DNA from: Dietzia natronolimnaea
GTDB taxonomy: Bacteria > Actinomycetota > Actinomycetes > Mycobacteriales > Mycobacteriaceae
Reading direction: 5' to 3'
Assembly: GCF_002289575.1 (NCBI RefSeq)
Contig: NZ_NTGA01000023.1
Coordinates: 1 to 64,000, forward strand
Length of the DNA: 64,000 nucleotides
The translations under genes and the position numbers were made by a program. How positions within the stretch are numbered: position 1 is the stretch's first letter; each line of letters begins with the position of its first letter. Positions 1 to 9,573 of this stretch are shown piece after piece. A model generated the notes under the pieces. That model had not been told where the DNA came from, searched no databases, and saw only the letters and a program-made list of their open reading frames with translations.

Positions 1-130
1 CTCACCAACCCACCCGGCGCCCACCGCCCCCGCCCCGCCTGACAGGGTCGCCGGGCACCCACCGCACAGAGTGTGCCGCTGAACGGCACGCCCGATTGTG
101 GTGGGCGGTCGGCGTCGAGAGACTGACGGC
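1..130. other. Leader region upstream of hsaG
   Basis: No gene could be assigned to these first 130 bases. A stop codon in frame 1 (positions 40-42) could be the end of a gene that starts outside the window, but only 13 codons are visible. A small inverted repeat (73-89) precedes hsaG. No KstR-type operator was found here, so hsaG-hsaF may be transcribed from a promoter outside the window. Confidence 0.4.
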
Positions 131-1063
131 ATGACAGTGAAGACCAAGCTCACCGCGGCGATAGTGGGATCGGGAAACATCGGCACCGACCTCATGTACA
201 AGCTCGAGCGCAGCGAGTTCATCGAGCCCAAGTGGATGATCGGCATCGACGCGGAGTCCGAGGGGATGAAGCGCGCTGCCGACCACGGGCTGACCTGCAT
301 GTCGGGTGGCGCCGACGAGCTGCTCGACTCGATCGAGGCGGGGGGCGAGAAGCCGGACCTGCTGTTCGAGGCCACCAGCGCCTACGTCCACAAGGCCTAC
401 GCCCCCCGCTACGAAGCCGCGGGCATCACCGCCGTCGACCTCACCCCCGCCGCGGTGGGCCCCATGGTCATCCCGCCCGCGAACCTGCACGAGCACGTCG
501 AGGCGCCCAACCACAACATGGTCACCTGCGGCGGCCAGGCCACCATCCCGATGGTCCACGCTGTCTCCTCGGTCGTCCCGGTGGAGTACGCGGAGATCGT
601 CGCCTCCGTCTCCTCCGAATCGGCGGGGCCGGGCACACGGGCGAACATCGACGAGTTCACCGAGACCACCAAGCTGGCCATCGAGAAGGTCGGGGGCGCC
701 AAGCGGGGCAAGGCGATCATCATCCTCAACCCGGCCGAGCCGCCGATGATCATGCGCGACACCATCTTCTGCGCGATCCCCGAGGATGCGGACCAGGACC
801 TCATCACCACCGCCATCCGCAAGCGCGAGAAGGAGATCCAGGAGTACGTCCCCGGATACCGGCTGCTCCAGGAGCCACAGTTCGACCCGCCCACCGAGAT
901 CACCGGCGGTATGGCGCGGGTCGCCATCTTCGTCGAGGTCGAGGGCGCCGGCGACTTCCTCCCGCCGTACGCCGGCAACCTCGACATCATGACCGCCGCC
1001 GCCACGAAGGTCGGCGAGGACATCGCCAGGACCAGGCTCGCGACAACCACCCACGGAGTGTGA
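131..1063 (+). CDS. hsaG: Acetaldehyde/propionaldehyde dehydrogenase (acylating), HsaG/BphJ family
   Basis: Oxidises the short aldehyde released by the HsaF aldolase to the acyl-CoA (propanal to propionyl-CoA in cholesterol ring A/B breakdown), with NAD+ and CoA. The product is 310 aa, normal for the family. An N-terminal Rossmann motif GSGNIGTD lies at residues 13-20 and the catalytic Cys is C133 in [10 protein letters not shown] chose the ATG at 131 because the nucleotide-binding strand begins about 10 residues later; an in-frame ATG at 98 would add 11 low-complexity residues. hsaF starts 5 nt downstream, so the two are one operon and probably form the usual aldolase-dehydrogenase channelling complex. 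Confidence 0.93.
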   Translation: MTVKTKLTAAIVGSGNIGTDLMYKLERSEFIEPKWMIGIDAESEGMKRAADHGLTCMSGGADELLDSIEAGGEKPDLLFEATSAYVHKAYAPRYEAAGITAVDLTPAAVGPMVIPPANLHEHVEAPNHNMVTCGGQATIPMVHAVSSVVPVEYAEIVASVSSESAGPGTRANIDEFTETTKLAIEKVGGAKRGKAIIILNPAEPPMIMRDTIFCAIPEDADQDLITTAIRKREKEIQEYVPGYRLLQEPQFDPPTEITGGMARVAIFVEVEGAGDFLPPYAGNLDIMTAAATKVGEDIARTRLATTTHGV

Positions 1064-1068
1064 GGACC

Positions 1069-2133
1069 ATGGACAGGACCAACCCGTACAACGCCGACGC
1101 CCGCGCGTACAGCTCGGAACTCGACATCCGGATCACCGACTCGTCGCTGCGTGACGGCTCGCACCACAAGCGCCACCAGTTCTCGATCTCCGACGTCCGC
1201 GACGTCGTCGCGGCGCTCGACGGCGCCGGGGTCCCCGTCATCGAGGTCACCCACGGTGACGGGCTCGGCGGCGCCTCCTTCAACTACGGCTTCGCCAAGT
1301 CCTACGACCAAGACCTCATCAGGGTCGCGGCCGAGACCGCCACGCAGGCCAAGATCGCCTTCCTCACCCTGCCGGGACTGGGGATCAAGGACGACATCCT
1401 CGCGGCTCGCGACAACGGCGGATCGATCTGCCGCGTCGCCACGCACTGCACCGAGGCCGACGTCTCGATCCAGCACTTCGGCTACGCCCGCGAGCTCGGC
1501 CTCGAGACCGTCGGGTTCCTCATGATGAGCCACACCCAGCCGCCGGAGGTGCTCGCCAAGCAGGCCCGCATCATGGCCGACGCCGGGTGCCAGTGCGTCT
1601 ACATCGTCGACTCCGCGGGTGCGCTCGTCATGGACCAGGTCTCCGACCGCGTCGCCGCGCTGGTCGCCGAACTCGGCGACGACGCCCAGGTCGGATTCCA
1701 CGGACACGAGAACCTGGACGTCGGCGTCGGCAACTCGATCATGGCCATCCGCGCCGGTGCGCAGCAGATCGACGGCTCGACGCGCCGCTTCGGAGCCGGA
1801 GCCGGCAATACCCCGGTAGAGGCACTGGTCGGCGTGTGCGACAAGCTCGGCATCACCACCGGTGTGGACTTCTTCAAGATCGCCGATGCCGCCGAGGACG
1901 TGGTGCGCCCGCTCATGCCCACGGAGTGCGTCGTCGACCGGTCGGCGTTGATGCTCGGCTACGCGGGGTGCTACTCGTCGTTCCTCAAGCACGCCGAGGG
2001 GCACGCGAACCGGTACGGCGTGCCGTCGTCGGAGATCCTCATCCGCGCGGGCGAGCGCCGCCTGGTGGGAGGCCAGGAGGACCAGCTCATCGACATCGCA
2101 TTGGAGATCCAGAAGGAGCAGGCCGGAGTCTAG
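1069..2133 (+). CDS. hsaF: 4-hydroxy-2-oxovalerate/2-oxohexanoate aldolase, HsaF/BphI family
   Basis: Class II pyruvate aldolase that cleaves the 4-hydroxy-2-oxo acid from steroid rings A/B to pyruvate and an aldehyde, which is passed to HsaG. The product is 354 aa. Family signatures are the N-terminal [18 protein letters not shown] (catalytic Arg, metal-binding Asp, catalytic His) and the metal-binding H-x-H in [14 protein letters not shown]. It follows hsaG by 5 nt. Its stop overlaps by 4 nt the stop of the convergent flavodoxin-like gene. The hydratase hsaE normally paired with these genes is not in the window and may lie just upstream. Confidence 0.93.
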   Translation: MDRTNPYNADARAYSSELDIRITDSSLRDGSHHKRHQFSISDVRDVVAALDGAGVPVIEVTHGDGLGGASFNYGFAKSYDQDLIRVAAETATQAKIAFLTLPGLGIKDDILAARDNGGSICRVATHCTEADVSIQHFGYARELGLETVGFLMMSHTQPPEVLAKQARIMADAGCQCVYIVDSAGALVMDQVSDRVAALVAELGDDAQVGFHGHENLDVGVGNSIMAIRAGAQQIDGSTRRFGAGAGNTPVEALVGVCDKLGITTGVDFFKIADAAEDVVRPLMPTECVVDRSALMLGYAGCYSSFLKHAEGHANRYGVPSSEILIRAGERRLVGGQEDQLIDIALEIQKEQAGV

Positions 2134-2642
2134 GACTCGCGCCGCTGCACCCAGTCCACGATCGGCCCCAGGGTGGACTCGTCGACCAGCTCCACCCGCT
2201 CACGTGGCAGCAGCAGGCGGGCCACCGGTTCGTCCGGGGTCCTGCGCAACTCTCTGCGCAGCGCGGCCATGAGCACCCGATCCCACCACCGCAGCCGGTC
2301 CGGGTCGAGGTCCCCGCGCAACTGGAAGACCGTGGCCGCGCGGCCGGTGGCCGCGACGAGCTTCTGCGCGAGGGCGCCGCGCCCGGGATCGTCGGCGGGG
2401 GAGAGGGCGACGACGACGAGCGCCGTACGGCCCGGAGCCGATCGGATCGCCCGGATGATGCGCCGTCGCCCGAGGATGGTCGTGACGTACTGGGGAGCGA
2501 GGACGATCAACGGGTCGGCGGAGGCCGCGTCCCCCATCGACGCGAGGTCCACGGCCCGCGTTCCGAGCGTCTCGGCGAGCGCGTGCGCGTAGCGGCGGGT
2601 GGAGCCGTACCTGGAGGTGAAGGTGACGAGGGGGTGGTTCAC
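2130..2642 (-). CDS. Flavodoxin-domain protein downstream of kshB
   Basis: A 170-residue protein whose N-terminus ([20 protein letters not shown]) looks like a flavodoxin phosphate-binding loop: a beta-strand, then a T/S-x-S/T-x-x-G-S/T segment and a helix. Position 2642 (GTG) is chosen because the FMN loop follows immediately and it starts 13 nt after the kshB stop; an upstream ATG at 2681 would add 13 residues and overlap kshB. It is the last gene of the kshA-hypothetical-kshB operon. A role in electron transfer or in oxidative-stress flavin chemistry near the hydroxylase is inference only; the C-terminal half is not recognised. Confidence 0.6.
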   Translation of the reverse strand: MNHPLVTFTSRYGSTRRYAHALAETLGTRAVDLASMGDAASADPLIVLAPQYVTTILGRRRIIRAIRSAPGRTALVVVALSPADDPGRGALAQKLVAATGRAATVFQLRGDLDPDRLRWWDRVLMAALRRELRRTPDEPVARLLLPRERVELVDESTLGPIVDWVQRRES

Positions 2643-2655
2643 ACCCTGGAGTGTG

Positions 2656-3717
2656 TCACTCGGAGTACGAGACCTCGACACGATCGGTCTTGGGTAGGAG
2701 CTGGCAACTGAGCACGTACCCCTCCTCGACCTCCTCCGGATCGAGGATCCCGTTGTGGATCATCTCGACCTCGCCGGACTTCAGGACGCAGGCGCAGGCG
2801 GAGCACTCGCCTTTGCGGCAGGAGAACGGTGCCTTGATCCCCTTGGACAGCAGCACGTCGAGCAGCGGGGTGTTGCGGGGCCACGAGACTTCGTGGGTCT
2901 CGTCGTCGAGTTCGACGATCGCCGTCGCCGGCCCGGCGCCGTCGTCGCCGGGCGAATCGTCGATCACGATCTCGGCGAACGGGTCGCCCTCGATCGAGGA
3001 GAACCCCTCGGTGTGGATGAGATGCATGTCGGCTCCCGCGCGGCGGAGGCCGTCCTTGACGGTCTCCATGAACGGCGCCGGGCCGCAGATGTAGGACTGG
3101 CGCTTGGTCGCGACCGGGTGCAGGAGGTTGCCGATCATCTCGGGGGAGGGGATGCCTGACACCGACTCGAGCCAGTGCAGGACGGTGAGTCGATCGGGGT
3201 TCTCCCGCTGCAGGGTCTGCAGTTCGTCCTTGAAGATCACGGACTTCTCGTCGCGGTTGGCGTAGACCATGACGATGTGGCCGGTGCCCTGGGCGAGCGC
3301 GGACTTGAGGATCGACATGACCGGGGTGACGCCGGAGCCGGCAGCCAGGAGGATGAAGTCCTGGTCGAGGTTCTTGGGCGTGAAGATGCCCGACGGTGCC
3401 AGGACGTGCATGGACATGCCGACCTCGGCGTTGTCGCACAGCCAGTTGGATCCGTAGCCGTCGACCGTGCGTTTGACGGTCACCTTGAGACGGGAGTCCT
3501 CGGTGGGGGAGCTCGACAGGGAGTAGCAGCGCGCCACGGACCCGGTCTGGTCGCTGGGGATCCGCAGGGTGAGGAACTGGCCGGGGGTGTACCGGAAATC
3601 GTCCTCCGCGCCGGCCGGGATCTCGAAGACGATCGACTTGGCGTCGGCCGTCTCCTCGATCACCTCGGCGATCGAGAGTTCGCGCACGAAGGAGCCGAGT
3701 TGTGGGGTGGCGGTCAT
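2656..3717 (-). CDS. kshB: 3-ketosteroid 9-alpha-hydroxylase, reductase component KshB
   Basis: NADH-dependent reductase that feeds electrons to the KshA oxygenase. The product is 353 aa (about 358 in M. tuberculosis). Domain order is an FAD-binding FNR barrel with RCYSLSSSP near residue 65, an NAD-binding domain with GSGVTPVMS, and a C-terminal plant-type [2Fe-2S] ferredoxin. The cluster ligands are C300, C305, C308 and C338 (C-x4-C-x2-C-x29-C). It lies 54 nt downstream of the small Cys-rich gene in the kshA operon. In many relatives kshB is not adjacent to kshA, so this linkage is convenient but not unique. Confidence 0.93.
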   Translation of the reverse strand: MTATPQLGSFVRELSIAEVIEETADAKSIVFEIPAGAEDDFRYTPGQFLTLRIPSDQTGSVARCYSLSSSPTEDSRLKVTVKRTVDGYGSNWLCDNAEVGMSMHVLAPSGIFTPKNLDQDFILLAAGSGVTPVMSILKSALAQGTGHIVMVYANRDEKSVIFKDELQTLQRENPDRLTVLHWLESVSGIPSPEMIGNLLHPVATKRQSYICGPAPFMETVKDGLRRAGADMHLIHTEGFSSIEGDPFAEIVIDDSPGDDGAGPATAIVELDDETHEVSWPRNTPLLDVLLSKGIKAPFSCRKGECSACACVLKSGEVEMIHNGILDPEEVEEGYVLSCQLLPKTDRVEVSYSE

Positions 3718-3771
3718 GGGTTGGGAGCCTATCGCTTGCGTGAGGCGGTGCGGGAGATCACTCCGGACGTC

Positions 3772-4170
3772 CTACTCGGGGACGTACAGAGGGTTGACCA
3801 TGTGATCGGTGTCAGCTGGATCGACGCCGTCGGCGAGCGCGATCAGACCCTCTGCGAAGGCGTACCGGATGCTCGCGAGCATCCGGGGGCAGGTGTCCTC
3901 GCCCTGCGGTCGTTCCCCGCCCGCTCGCCAGTCGGTGAGCACGGGGCACGCGCGGTCACTGCCCGCGGTCCACTGGATCGAGGTGTGCTTCTCGCTGTTC
4001 TTCCGAACTGATGCGCAGGTGCCGCACGCGCGGCACTCGACGGGTTGGAAACCCGCCCGGGTGTAGGTCTCGCGATCCAGATCGGTGTCGCCGTGCAGCC
4101 GCGCGGCGCGCGCCGGGTCGGACTGATCCCAGGTGGGCGCGCGCCGCGAGTCGTGTTGCTTGAACATCAC
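3772..4170 (-). CDS. Small cysteine-rich protein translationally coupled to kshA
   Basis: A 132-residue soluble protein of unknown function. The ATG overlaps the kshA stop (ATGA), so translation is coupled. Cysteines at 46, 49 and 52 form C-x2-C-x2-C, followed by C75 and C94 and H62, which suggests a bound zinc ion or Fe-S cluster. No membrane segment or signal peptide is seen. Its position next to kshA resembles that of the uncharacterised Rv3527 beside Rv3526 (kshA) in M. tuberculosis, but I cannot confirm homology. Assembly or electron transfer for the Rieske oxygenase is a guess. Confidence 0.75.
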   Translation of the reverse strand: MMFKQHDSRRAPTWDQSDPARAARLHGDTDLDRETYTRAGFQPVECRACGTCASVRKNSEKHTSIQWTAGSDRACPVLTDWRAGGERPQGEDTCPRMLASIRYAFAEGLIALADGVDPADTDHMVNPLYVPE

Positions 4171-5390
4171 TTCTCCGCGCGGGAGGCGCTCGCTTCCCCG
4201 GCGACCTCGGCCATGCCGGTGTACTGGGTCTGCTCGTCCGAGATCTCGGCCTCACCGGCCTCCTGCTTGCGCATGTTCTCGGCGACCTCGCCCTCCCAGT
4301 ACTGGTTGGCGGCGGTGGTGTCGACCTCGAACTCGAACCGCTCCTGCATCTCGGGCTCGACCTTGTCGCGGTCCACGTAGAACTGCTCGTACCACCGGCG
4401 GAGCTGGTAGACGGGACCGTCCTCCTCGCACAGGAGCGGGTTGGCGATCTGCGATTTGCGCTGCCAGATGCGGACGTCCTGGAGGAAGCCCTCGCCGAAG
4501 AAGGTGGCGATCTTCGCGGCCATCTTGGCGGCCGTCGCGTCGTCGAAACCCGCCGGCTTCTTCACCGACAGCCCGTACATCAGCACGAACGAGTTCTGGT
4601 CGATCGGGTAGTGGCAGTTGATGAGGATCGCTTCGGTCTCGAAGTCCCCGTACATCTGCTTGAGGGGGTTGATCATGTACGCCGGACCGAAGTAGGACGC
4701 CTCGGACTCGAGCAGGGTGTCGCCGTACTTGCCGCCCGTCGGGTCGTGGTCCGGCCGGCCCTTGGTGTTGAGGTACTGGGTGGCGGTCTGACCCTCGAAG
4801 ACGTTCTTGAAGTACGTGGGGAACGCGAAGTGGATGTAGTAGAAGTGGGCCATGTCGACCACGTTGTCGACGATCTCCATGCAGTTGGAGCCCTCGATCA
4901 CGAGGCGGTTCCACTCCCAGTCGGTCCACTCGCCGGTGCCGTACTCCGCGACCACCGGGATCGCGTCCTCGTCGCGGGGCGGGTTGCCCTCGTGGTCGTG
5001 CCAGACGAAGACCTGGCCGGACTGGATGTTGGTGATCCAGGCGCGGGTCCTGGCGCGCAGCGGGACGCGCTTGGCGTAGGGGATGCCCTTGCACTTGCCG
5101 TCACCGCCCCACCGCCAGTCGTGGAACGGGCACGCGATGTTGCCGTCCTTGACCTCGCCGTCGGAGAGGTCGCCGCCGAGGTGCCGGCAGTAGGCGTCGA
5201 GGACGTTAATCTCACCCTCGTCGTTCGCCCAGACGACCAGCTTGGTGCCGAAGGCCTGGATGGAGTGTGGGGCGCCGTCGCTGAACTCCTTGACGGTGCC
5301 GATGCAGTGCCAGCCGCGCGCGTAACGATCCCGGGTCTCGCCCGTGTCGATTTCGCGGACAGCTCCGGGGGCCGAGCCGTGTGCGGTCAT
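4167..5390 (-). CDS. kshA: 3-ketosteroid 9-alpha-hydroxylase, Rieske oxygenase component KshA
   Basis: Hydroxylates C9 of 3-ketosteroids such as AD, ADD or their side-chain CoA esters, which causes ring B opening. The product is 407 aa. The Rieske ligands are C68-H70 and C87-H90 (YCRHLGG...CPFHDW), within one residue of the numbering known for mycobacterial KshA. The mononuclear iron motif follows in EIVDNVVDMAHFYYIH. The start at 5390 has a strong AGGAGG 7 nt upstream; a longer in-frame start at 5477 would run through the operator and has no support. A KstR-type site lies 30 nt upstream. It heads the operon with the Cys-rich gene, kshB and the flavodoxin-like gene. Confidence 0.96.
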   Translation of the reverse strand: MTAHGSAPGAVREIDTGETRDRYARGWHCIGTVKEFSDGAPHSIQAFGTKLVVWANDEGEINVLDAYCRHLGGDLSDGEVKDGNIACPFHDWRWGGDGKCKGIPYAKRVPLRARTRAWITNIQSGQVFVWHDHEGNPPRDEDAIPVVAEYGTGEWTDWEWNRLVIEGSNCMEIVDNVVDMAHFYYIHFAFPTYFKNVFEGQTATQYLNTKGRPDHDPTGGKYGDTLLESEASYFGPAYMINPLKQMYGDFETEAILINCHYPIDQNSFVLMYGLSVKKPAGFDDATAAKMAAKIATFFGEGFLQDVRIWQRKSQIANPLLCEEDGPVYQLRRWYEQFYVDRDKVEPEMQERFEFEVDTTAANQYWEGEVAENMRKQEAGEAEISDEQTQYTGMAEVAGEASASRAEK

Positions 5391-5419
5391 GATGATCCTC
5401 CTGAGGGCATGAGCCGGAT

Positions 5420-5433
5420 GAGAACAGGTTATA
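5420..5433. promoter_or_regulatory. KstR-type operator for kshA
   Basis: GATGAGAACAGGTTATA spans this site. The core gagAACagGTTata matches the KstR consensus TnnAACnnGTTnnA except for the first T. A TATAAC-like minus-10 box on the minus strand overlaps its end, giving a short leader before the AGGAGG of kshA. Confidence 0.65.
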
Positions 5434-5523
5434 GAATCGGGATGCCGGTCACAACCAATCCCTGTCGGCGCTGGCACGGGGTGCCATAGCCTGAGTTCCG
5501 GGCGGTTCAGTCTGGTGGAAAAC

Positions 5524-5537
5524 TGTAACGTGTTCTA
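5524..5537. promoter_or_regulatory. KstR-type operator for hsaA
   Basis: TGTAACGTGTTCTA is a full match to TnnAACnnGTTnnA. TAGTCT (5536-5541) overlaps its end and could be the minus-10 box of the hsaA operon, giving a leader of about 30 nt. It lies 90 bp from the kshA operator, so each divergent operon has its own site. Confidence 0.8.
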
Positions 5538-5578
5538 GTCTAAGGCCAAGCGGCCCACAAAAGCCAGAGAGGGATCAC

Positions 5579-6754
5579 ATGAGCGAGCACGCCAACCACG
5601 AGGTCATCGACCGGATCAAAGCACTGCTGCCCGGTTTCGCCGAGCGTGCGCAGGAGACCGAGGACCTGCGCAGGGTCCATCCGCAGAACATCGCGGAGCT
5701 CGACGAGGCCGGCTTCTTCAAGCTCTGTCAGCCCGCTCAGTGGGGCGGGTACGAGGCGGACATGGAGGCCTTCTACACCGCTGCCATGACCATCGCGACG
5801 GCCTGCCCGTCAACCGGATGGTGCGCCAGCATCCTGGGAATCCACAACTGGCACCTGGCCCTGTTCCCGCAGCAGGCGCAGGAGGACGTGTGGGGCTCGG
5901 ACACCACCGTCCGCATCTCGTCGTCGTACGCCCCGATGGGCGCGGCCACGAAGACCGACGACGGGTTCCTCCTCAACGGCAAGTGGTCCTGGTCCTCGGG
6001 CTGCGACCACGCCGACTGGGTGTTCGTCGGCGGTCCCGTGCTGGACGGCAGCGGCAAGATGATCGACTTCTGCACCTTCCTCGTGGAGAAGTCCCAGTAC
6101 GAGATCCTCGACGTCTGGCACGTCGCCGGACTCAAGGGCACCGGGTCCAACGACATCCTGATCTCCGACGCGCTCATCCCCGCCCACCGGGTGCTGTCCT
6201 TCGGGGACATGGCCAACACGACCAGCCCGGGTCTGGAGGTCAACACCAACCCGATCTACCGGATGCCGTGGGGCACCATCCACCCCACCACCATCTCCAC
6301 GCCGATCGTCGGGATGGCGTTCGGGTGCTACGAGGTGCACCGCGAGCACCAGCGCGCGCGGGTCCGTGCCGCGTTCGGCACCAAGGTGAAGGACGACCCG
6401 TTCGCGAAGGTCCGGCTCGCCGAGGCCGCGGGTGACATCGACGCCGCGTGGCTGCAGCTGATGCGGAACGTCCGCGAGGAGATGGACCTGATCAAGGCCG
6501 GCGACGTCCCGGGTATGGACATCCGCACCCGCGCCCGCCGGGACCAGGTCCGCGCCACCCAGCGCTCGATCGACGCCATCGGGCTGCTGTTCCAGAACTC
6601 CGGCGCCCGCGCGCTCGAGGACACCTCGCCGATCCAGCGCTTCTGGCGCGATGCCAACGCCGGTCGGGTCCACGCGGCCAACGAGGCGACCAAGGCGTAC
6701 ATCATGTACGGACAGAACGAGTTCGGCGAAAAGGTCACGGATTCGATGGTCTGA
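5579..6754 (+). CDS. hsaA: 3-HSA hydroxylase, oxygenase component HsaA
   Basis: Reduced-flavin-dependent monooxygenase of the acyl-CoA dehydrogenase fold. It hydroxylates the phenolic seco-steroid 3-HSA to the catechol 3,4-DHSA. The product is 391 aa (about 394 in M. tuberculosis). Typical segments are the N-terminal helical domain, CPSTGWCASILGIHNW around residue 78, GKWSWSSGCDHADW and the C-terminal RFWRDANAGRVHAANE. It starts 40 nt after a full KstR site with a GAGAGGG ribosome site and heads hsaA-hsaC-hsaB-DUF1214-sulfotransferase. Its flavin comes from HsaB. Confidence 0.95.
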   Translation: MSEHANHEVIDRIKALLPGFAERAQETEDLRRVHPQNIAELDEAGFFKLCQPAQWGGYEADMEAFYTAAMTIATACPSTGWCASILGIHNWHLALFPQQAQEDVWGSDTTVRISSSYAPMGAATKTDDGFLLNGKWSWSSGCDHADWVFVGGPVLDGSGKMIDFCTFLVEKSQYEILDVWHVAGLKGTGSNDILISDALIPAHRVLSFGDMANTTSPGLEVNTNPIYRMPWGTIHPTTISTPIVGMAFGCYEVHREHQRARVRAAFGTKVKDDPFAKVRLAEAAGDIDAAWLQLMRNVREEMDLIKAGDVPGMDIRTRARRDQVRATQRSIDAIGLLFQNSGARALEDTSPIQRFWRDANAGRVHAANEATKAYIMYGQNEFGEKVTDSMV

Positions 6755-6781
6755 TCCGCCCGAGCGGATCGAGAGGACTGA

Positions 6782-7687
<906 letters not shown>

Positions 7688-7700
7688 GAGCCTAGGCTGG

Positions 7701-7726
7701 CCTCCCGGGCGCTACCGCCCGGGAGG
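7701..7726. other. Strong hairpin between hsaC and hsaB
   Basis: An 11-bp perfect stem (cctcccgggcg with its complement) and a CTAC loop in the 84-nt hsaC-hsaB gap. There is no U-tract. As it lies inside an operon it may be an mRNA-stability or partial-termination element rather than a full terminator. Confidence 0.65.
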
Positions 7727-7771
7727 CGATGATGCCCACGTACCACCCAGTCCAGGGAGGACCGACTTCAC

Positions 7772-8356
7772 ATGAGCAGCACCGACCATCCCCCGGAGGG
7801 GCAGAGCTTCTCCACTCGGGACCTGCGCGACGCACTCGGCCAGTTCTGTACCGGGATCACCGTCATCACGGCGGTCACGGACGATGCGCCGGTCGGTTTC
7901 GCCTGCCAGTCCTTCTCCGCCCTCTCCCTCGAACCGCCCCTGGTGCTGTTCTGCCCGATGAAGACGTCGGGCTCGTGGAAGGGGATCGAGGCGGCCGGCA
8001 GGTTCTGCGTCAACATCCTCTCCGAGGAGCAGGAGGGCGTCTCCTCCACCTTCGGCCGTCGCGGCGACGACAAGTTCGCGTCGATCGACTGGTCACCGAG
8101 CCCGCTCGGGTCGCCGGTGATCGACGGCGTGATGGCCTGGTTGGACTGTGAGATCGACCAGGTCCTCGACGGTGGGGACCACTGGATCGTCCTGGGACGT
8201 GTCGCCCACCTCGGACCGACCGAGCGGGACGTCCGGCCGCTGTTGTTCTACCGCGGTGCGTATCTGAGTATTGAGGAGGACGTCGTGGATCCGACGCCTG
8301 AGCAGGAAGAGCTCGAGAACTTCATCACGTCCGCCGACTCGTACACGTGGCTGTGA
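7772..8356 (+). CDS. hsaB: Flavin reductase component HsaB
   Basis: NADH-dependent flavin reductase that supplies reduced FMN to HsaA. The product is 194 aa with the DIM6/NTAB-type flavin reductase domain: LRDALGQFCTGITVITA, GFACQSFSALSLEPPLVLFC and RFCVNILSEEQ. It is preceded by a GGGAGG ribosome site. The next gene starts inside its end (GTGA overlap), so it is coupled to the DUF1214 gene. Confidence 0.93.
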   Translation: MSSTDHPPEGQSFSTRDLRDALGQFCTGITVITAVTDDAPVGFACQSFSALSLEPPLVLFCPMKTSGSWKGIEAAGRFCVNILSEEQEGVSSTFGRRGDDKFASIDWSPSPLGSPVIDGVMAWLDCEIDQVLDGGDHWIVLGRVAHLGPTERDVRPLLFYRGAYLSIEEDVVDPTPEQEELENFITSADSYTWL

Positions 8357-9573
8357 GCGGCGCGATGGACGGGGCGGCAGTCGACGGGCCGGCAGGGGCG
8401 ACGGCGCCCCTGTCCCGAGCGCTGGCCGAGGCGGAGGAGATCATCCGGTCGGCGCCGCATGTGCGGACCGAGGAGGACGTCGCGGAGGGTCTCGACTATC
8501 TACTCGGGACCATCCGCGGTTCCATCGAGACCGGTCAGCACCGCGGACGCACGCACCCGCAGCTGTTCCAGGCCACGGGCCCGTACACCAAGATGGGCCT
8601 GGACAACCCGGACACCCTGTACTTCTACGCCAACCTCGCCGACGGCGCCGAGTACGTGATCGAGGGCCGTCGCGGCACCACCGCGGACCTGTCGTTCCAG
8701 GTCATGGCCGGGACGTACTCGGCCGATGAACGCGCCGCGTCGCACGCCGCGTTCGACGACCGTGCTCTCGAGATCGACGACGACGGACGGTATCGCTTCC
8801 GTCTGGGGCCACCACGGCACGACGACGACGAGGGCGACTCCGGCTACGTGGTACTGCACCCGGGGTCGTCCATGATCGCCGTCCGCGAGGTGTACTCCGA
8901 CTGGAGCCGTGAGGTGGCCGGGTCGGCCATCCTTCGCAGGGTCGACACGGTGGGCACCGCGCCGGAGCCGGTGACGCTCGCCGGGCAGGAGAAGTTCTAC
9001 GCCAAGCTCGCCCAGGCGCTGGTCGGGAGGCTGCGGACATGGATAGCGTTCCCGGAGTGGTTCTTCGGTGACCAGGAACGCAACACGCTGAACGAGCCCC
9101 GGCAGACCCCCGGTGGGCTCACGACCCAGTTCTCCTCGGCCGGGGTCTTCGAGCTCGGGGCCGACGAGGCCATGGTGATCTCCGTGCCCGTCGCGGGGGT
9201 TCCCTACCAGGGGTTCCAGCTGGGCAACATGTGGTACGCCTCGCTCGACTATGTCCATCACCAGACGAGTCTCACCGCCGACCAGGCACACGTCGACGAG
9301 GACGGGATGATCCACCTCGTCGTGGCCGACCGGGACCCCGGGCTGGCCAACTGGATCGAGACCCTGGGGCACCGCGAGGGCATCATGCAGTTCCGGTGGC
9401 AGCGGGTGAGCGAGCCCATCACCCCGGAGCTCGGTCCGGCGGTGAAGGTGGTGCCGTTCGACCAGCTCGCCGGCGAGGTCCCCGGCTACGACGCCCAGCG
9501 GGTGAGCCCCGAGCAGTGGCGCGAGCGTATCGCCGCGCGGCAGGACGCGTTCGCGCGGAGAGGACTCTCATGA
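8353..9573 (+). CDS. DUF1214-type protein in the hsa operon
   Basis: About 406 aa, soluble, with no signal peptide. Recognisable stretches are NPDTLYFYANLADGAEYVIE near residue 85 and a C-terminal half rich in Trp/Tyr with Y-x-DY-x-HHQTSL, consistent with the DUF1214 family of unknown function. The GTG at 8353 forms a GTGA overlap with the hsaB stop; an ATG at 8365 is an alternative. The ATG of the sulfotransferase overlaps its stop, so the three are translationally coupled. A similar protein (Rv3531c) is, as I recall, in the mycobacterial KstR regulon. The function is unknown. Confidence 0.8.
   Translation: MSGAMDGAAVDGPAGATAPLSRALAEAEEIIRSAPHVRTEEDVAEGLDYLLGTIRGSIETGQHRGRTHPQLFQATGPYTKMGLDNPDTLYFYANLADGAEYVIEGRRGTTADLSFQVMAGTYSADERAASHAAFDDRALEIDDDGRYRFRLGPPRHDDDEGDSGYVVLHPGSSMIAVREVYSDWSREVAGSAILRRVDTVGTAPEPVTLAGQEKFYAKLAQALVGRLRTWIAFPEWFFGDQERNTLNEPRQTPGGLTTQFSSAGVFELGADEAMVISVPVAGVPYQGFQLGNMWYASLDYVHHQTSLTADQAHVDEDGMIHLVVADRDPGLANWIETLGHREGIMQFRWQRVSEPITPELGPAVKVVPFDQLAGEVPGYDAQRVSPEQWRERIAARQDAFARRGLS

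Noticed and set aside
232-1068. N-terminal extension of hsaF reaching back into hsaG
   Set aside because: The frame is open but lies wholly within hsaG. The conserved aldolase N-terminus starts just after the ATG at 1069.
409-2004. Long antisense reading frame opposite hsaG-hsaF
   Set aside because: High GC leaves the opposite strand open. The sense frames have full catalytic motifs, and the antisense product is Arg/Gly/Asp-rich without a recognisable fold or ribosome site.
7701-7726. Rho-independent terminator ending the hsaAC operon
   Set aside because: No U-tract, and hsaB, whose product HsaA needs, follows 45 nt later. It is more likely an internal stability element.
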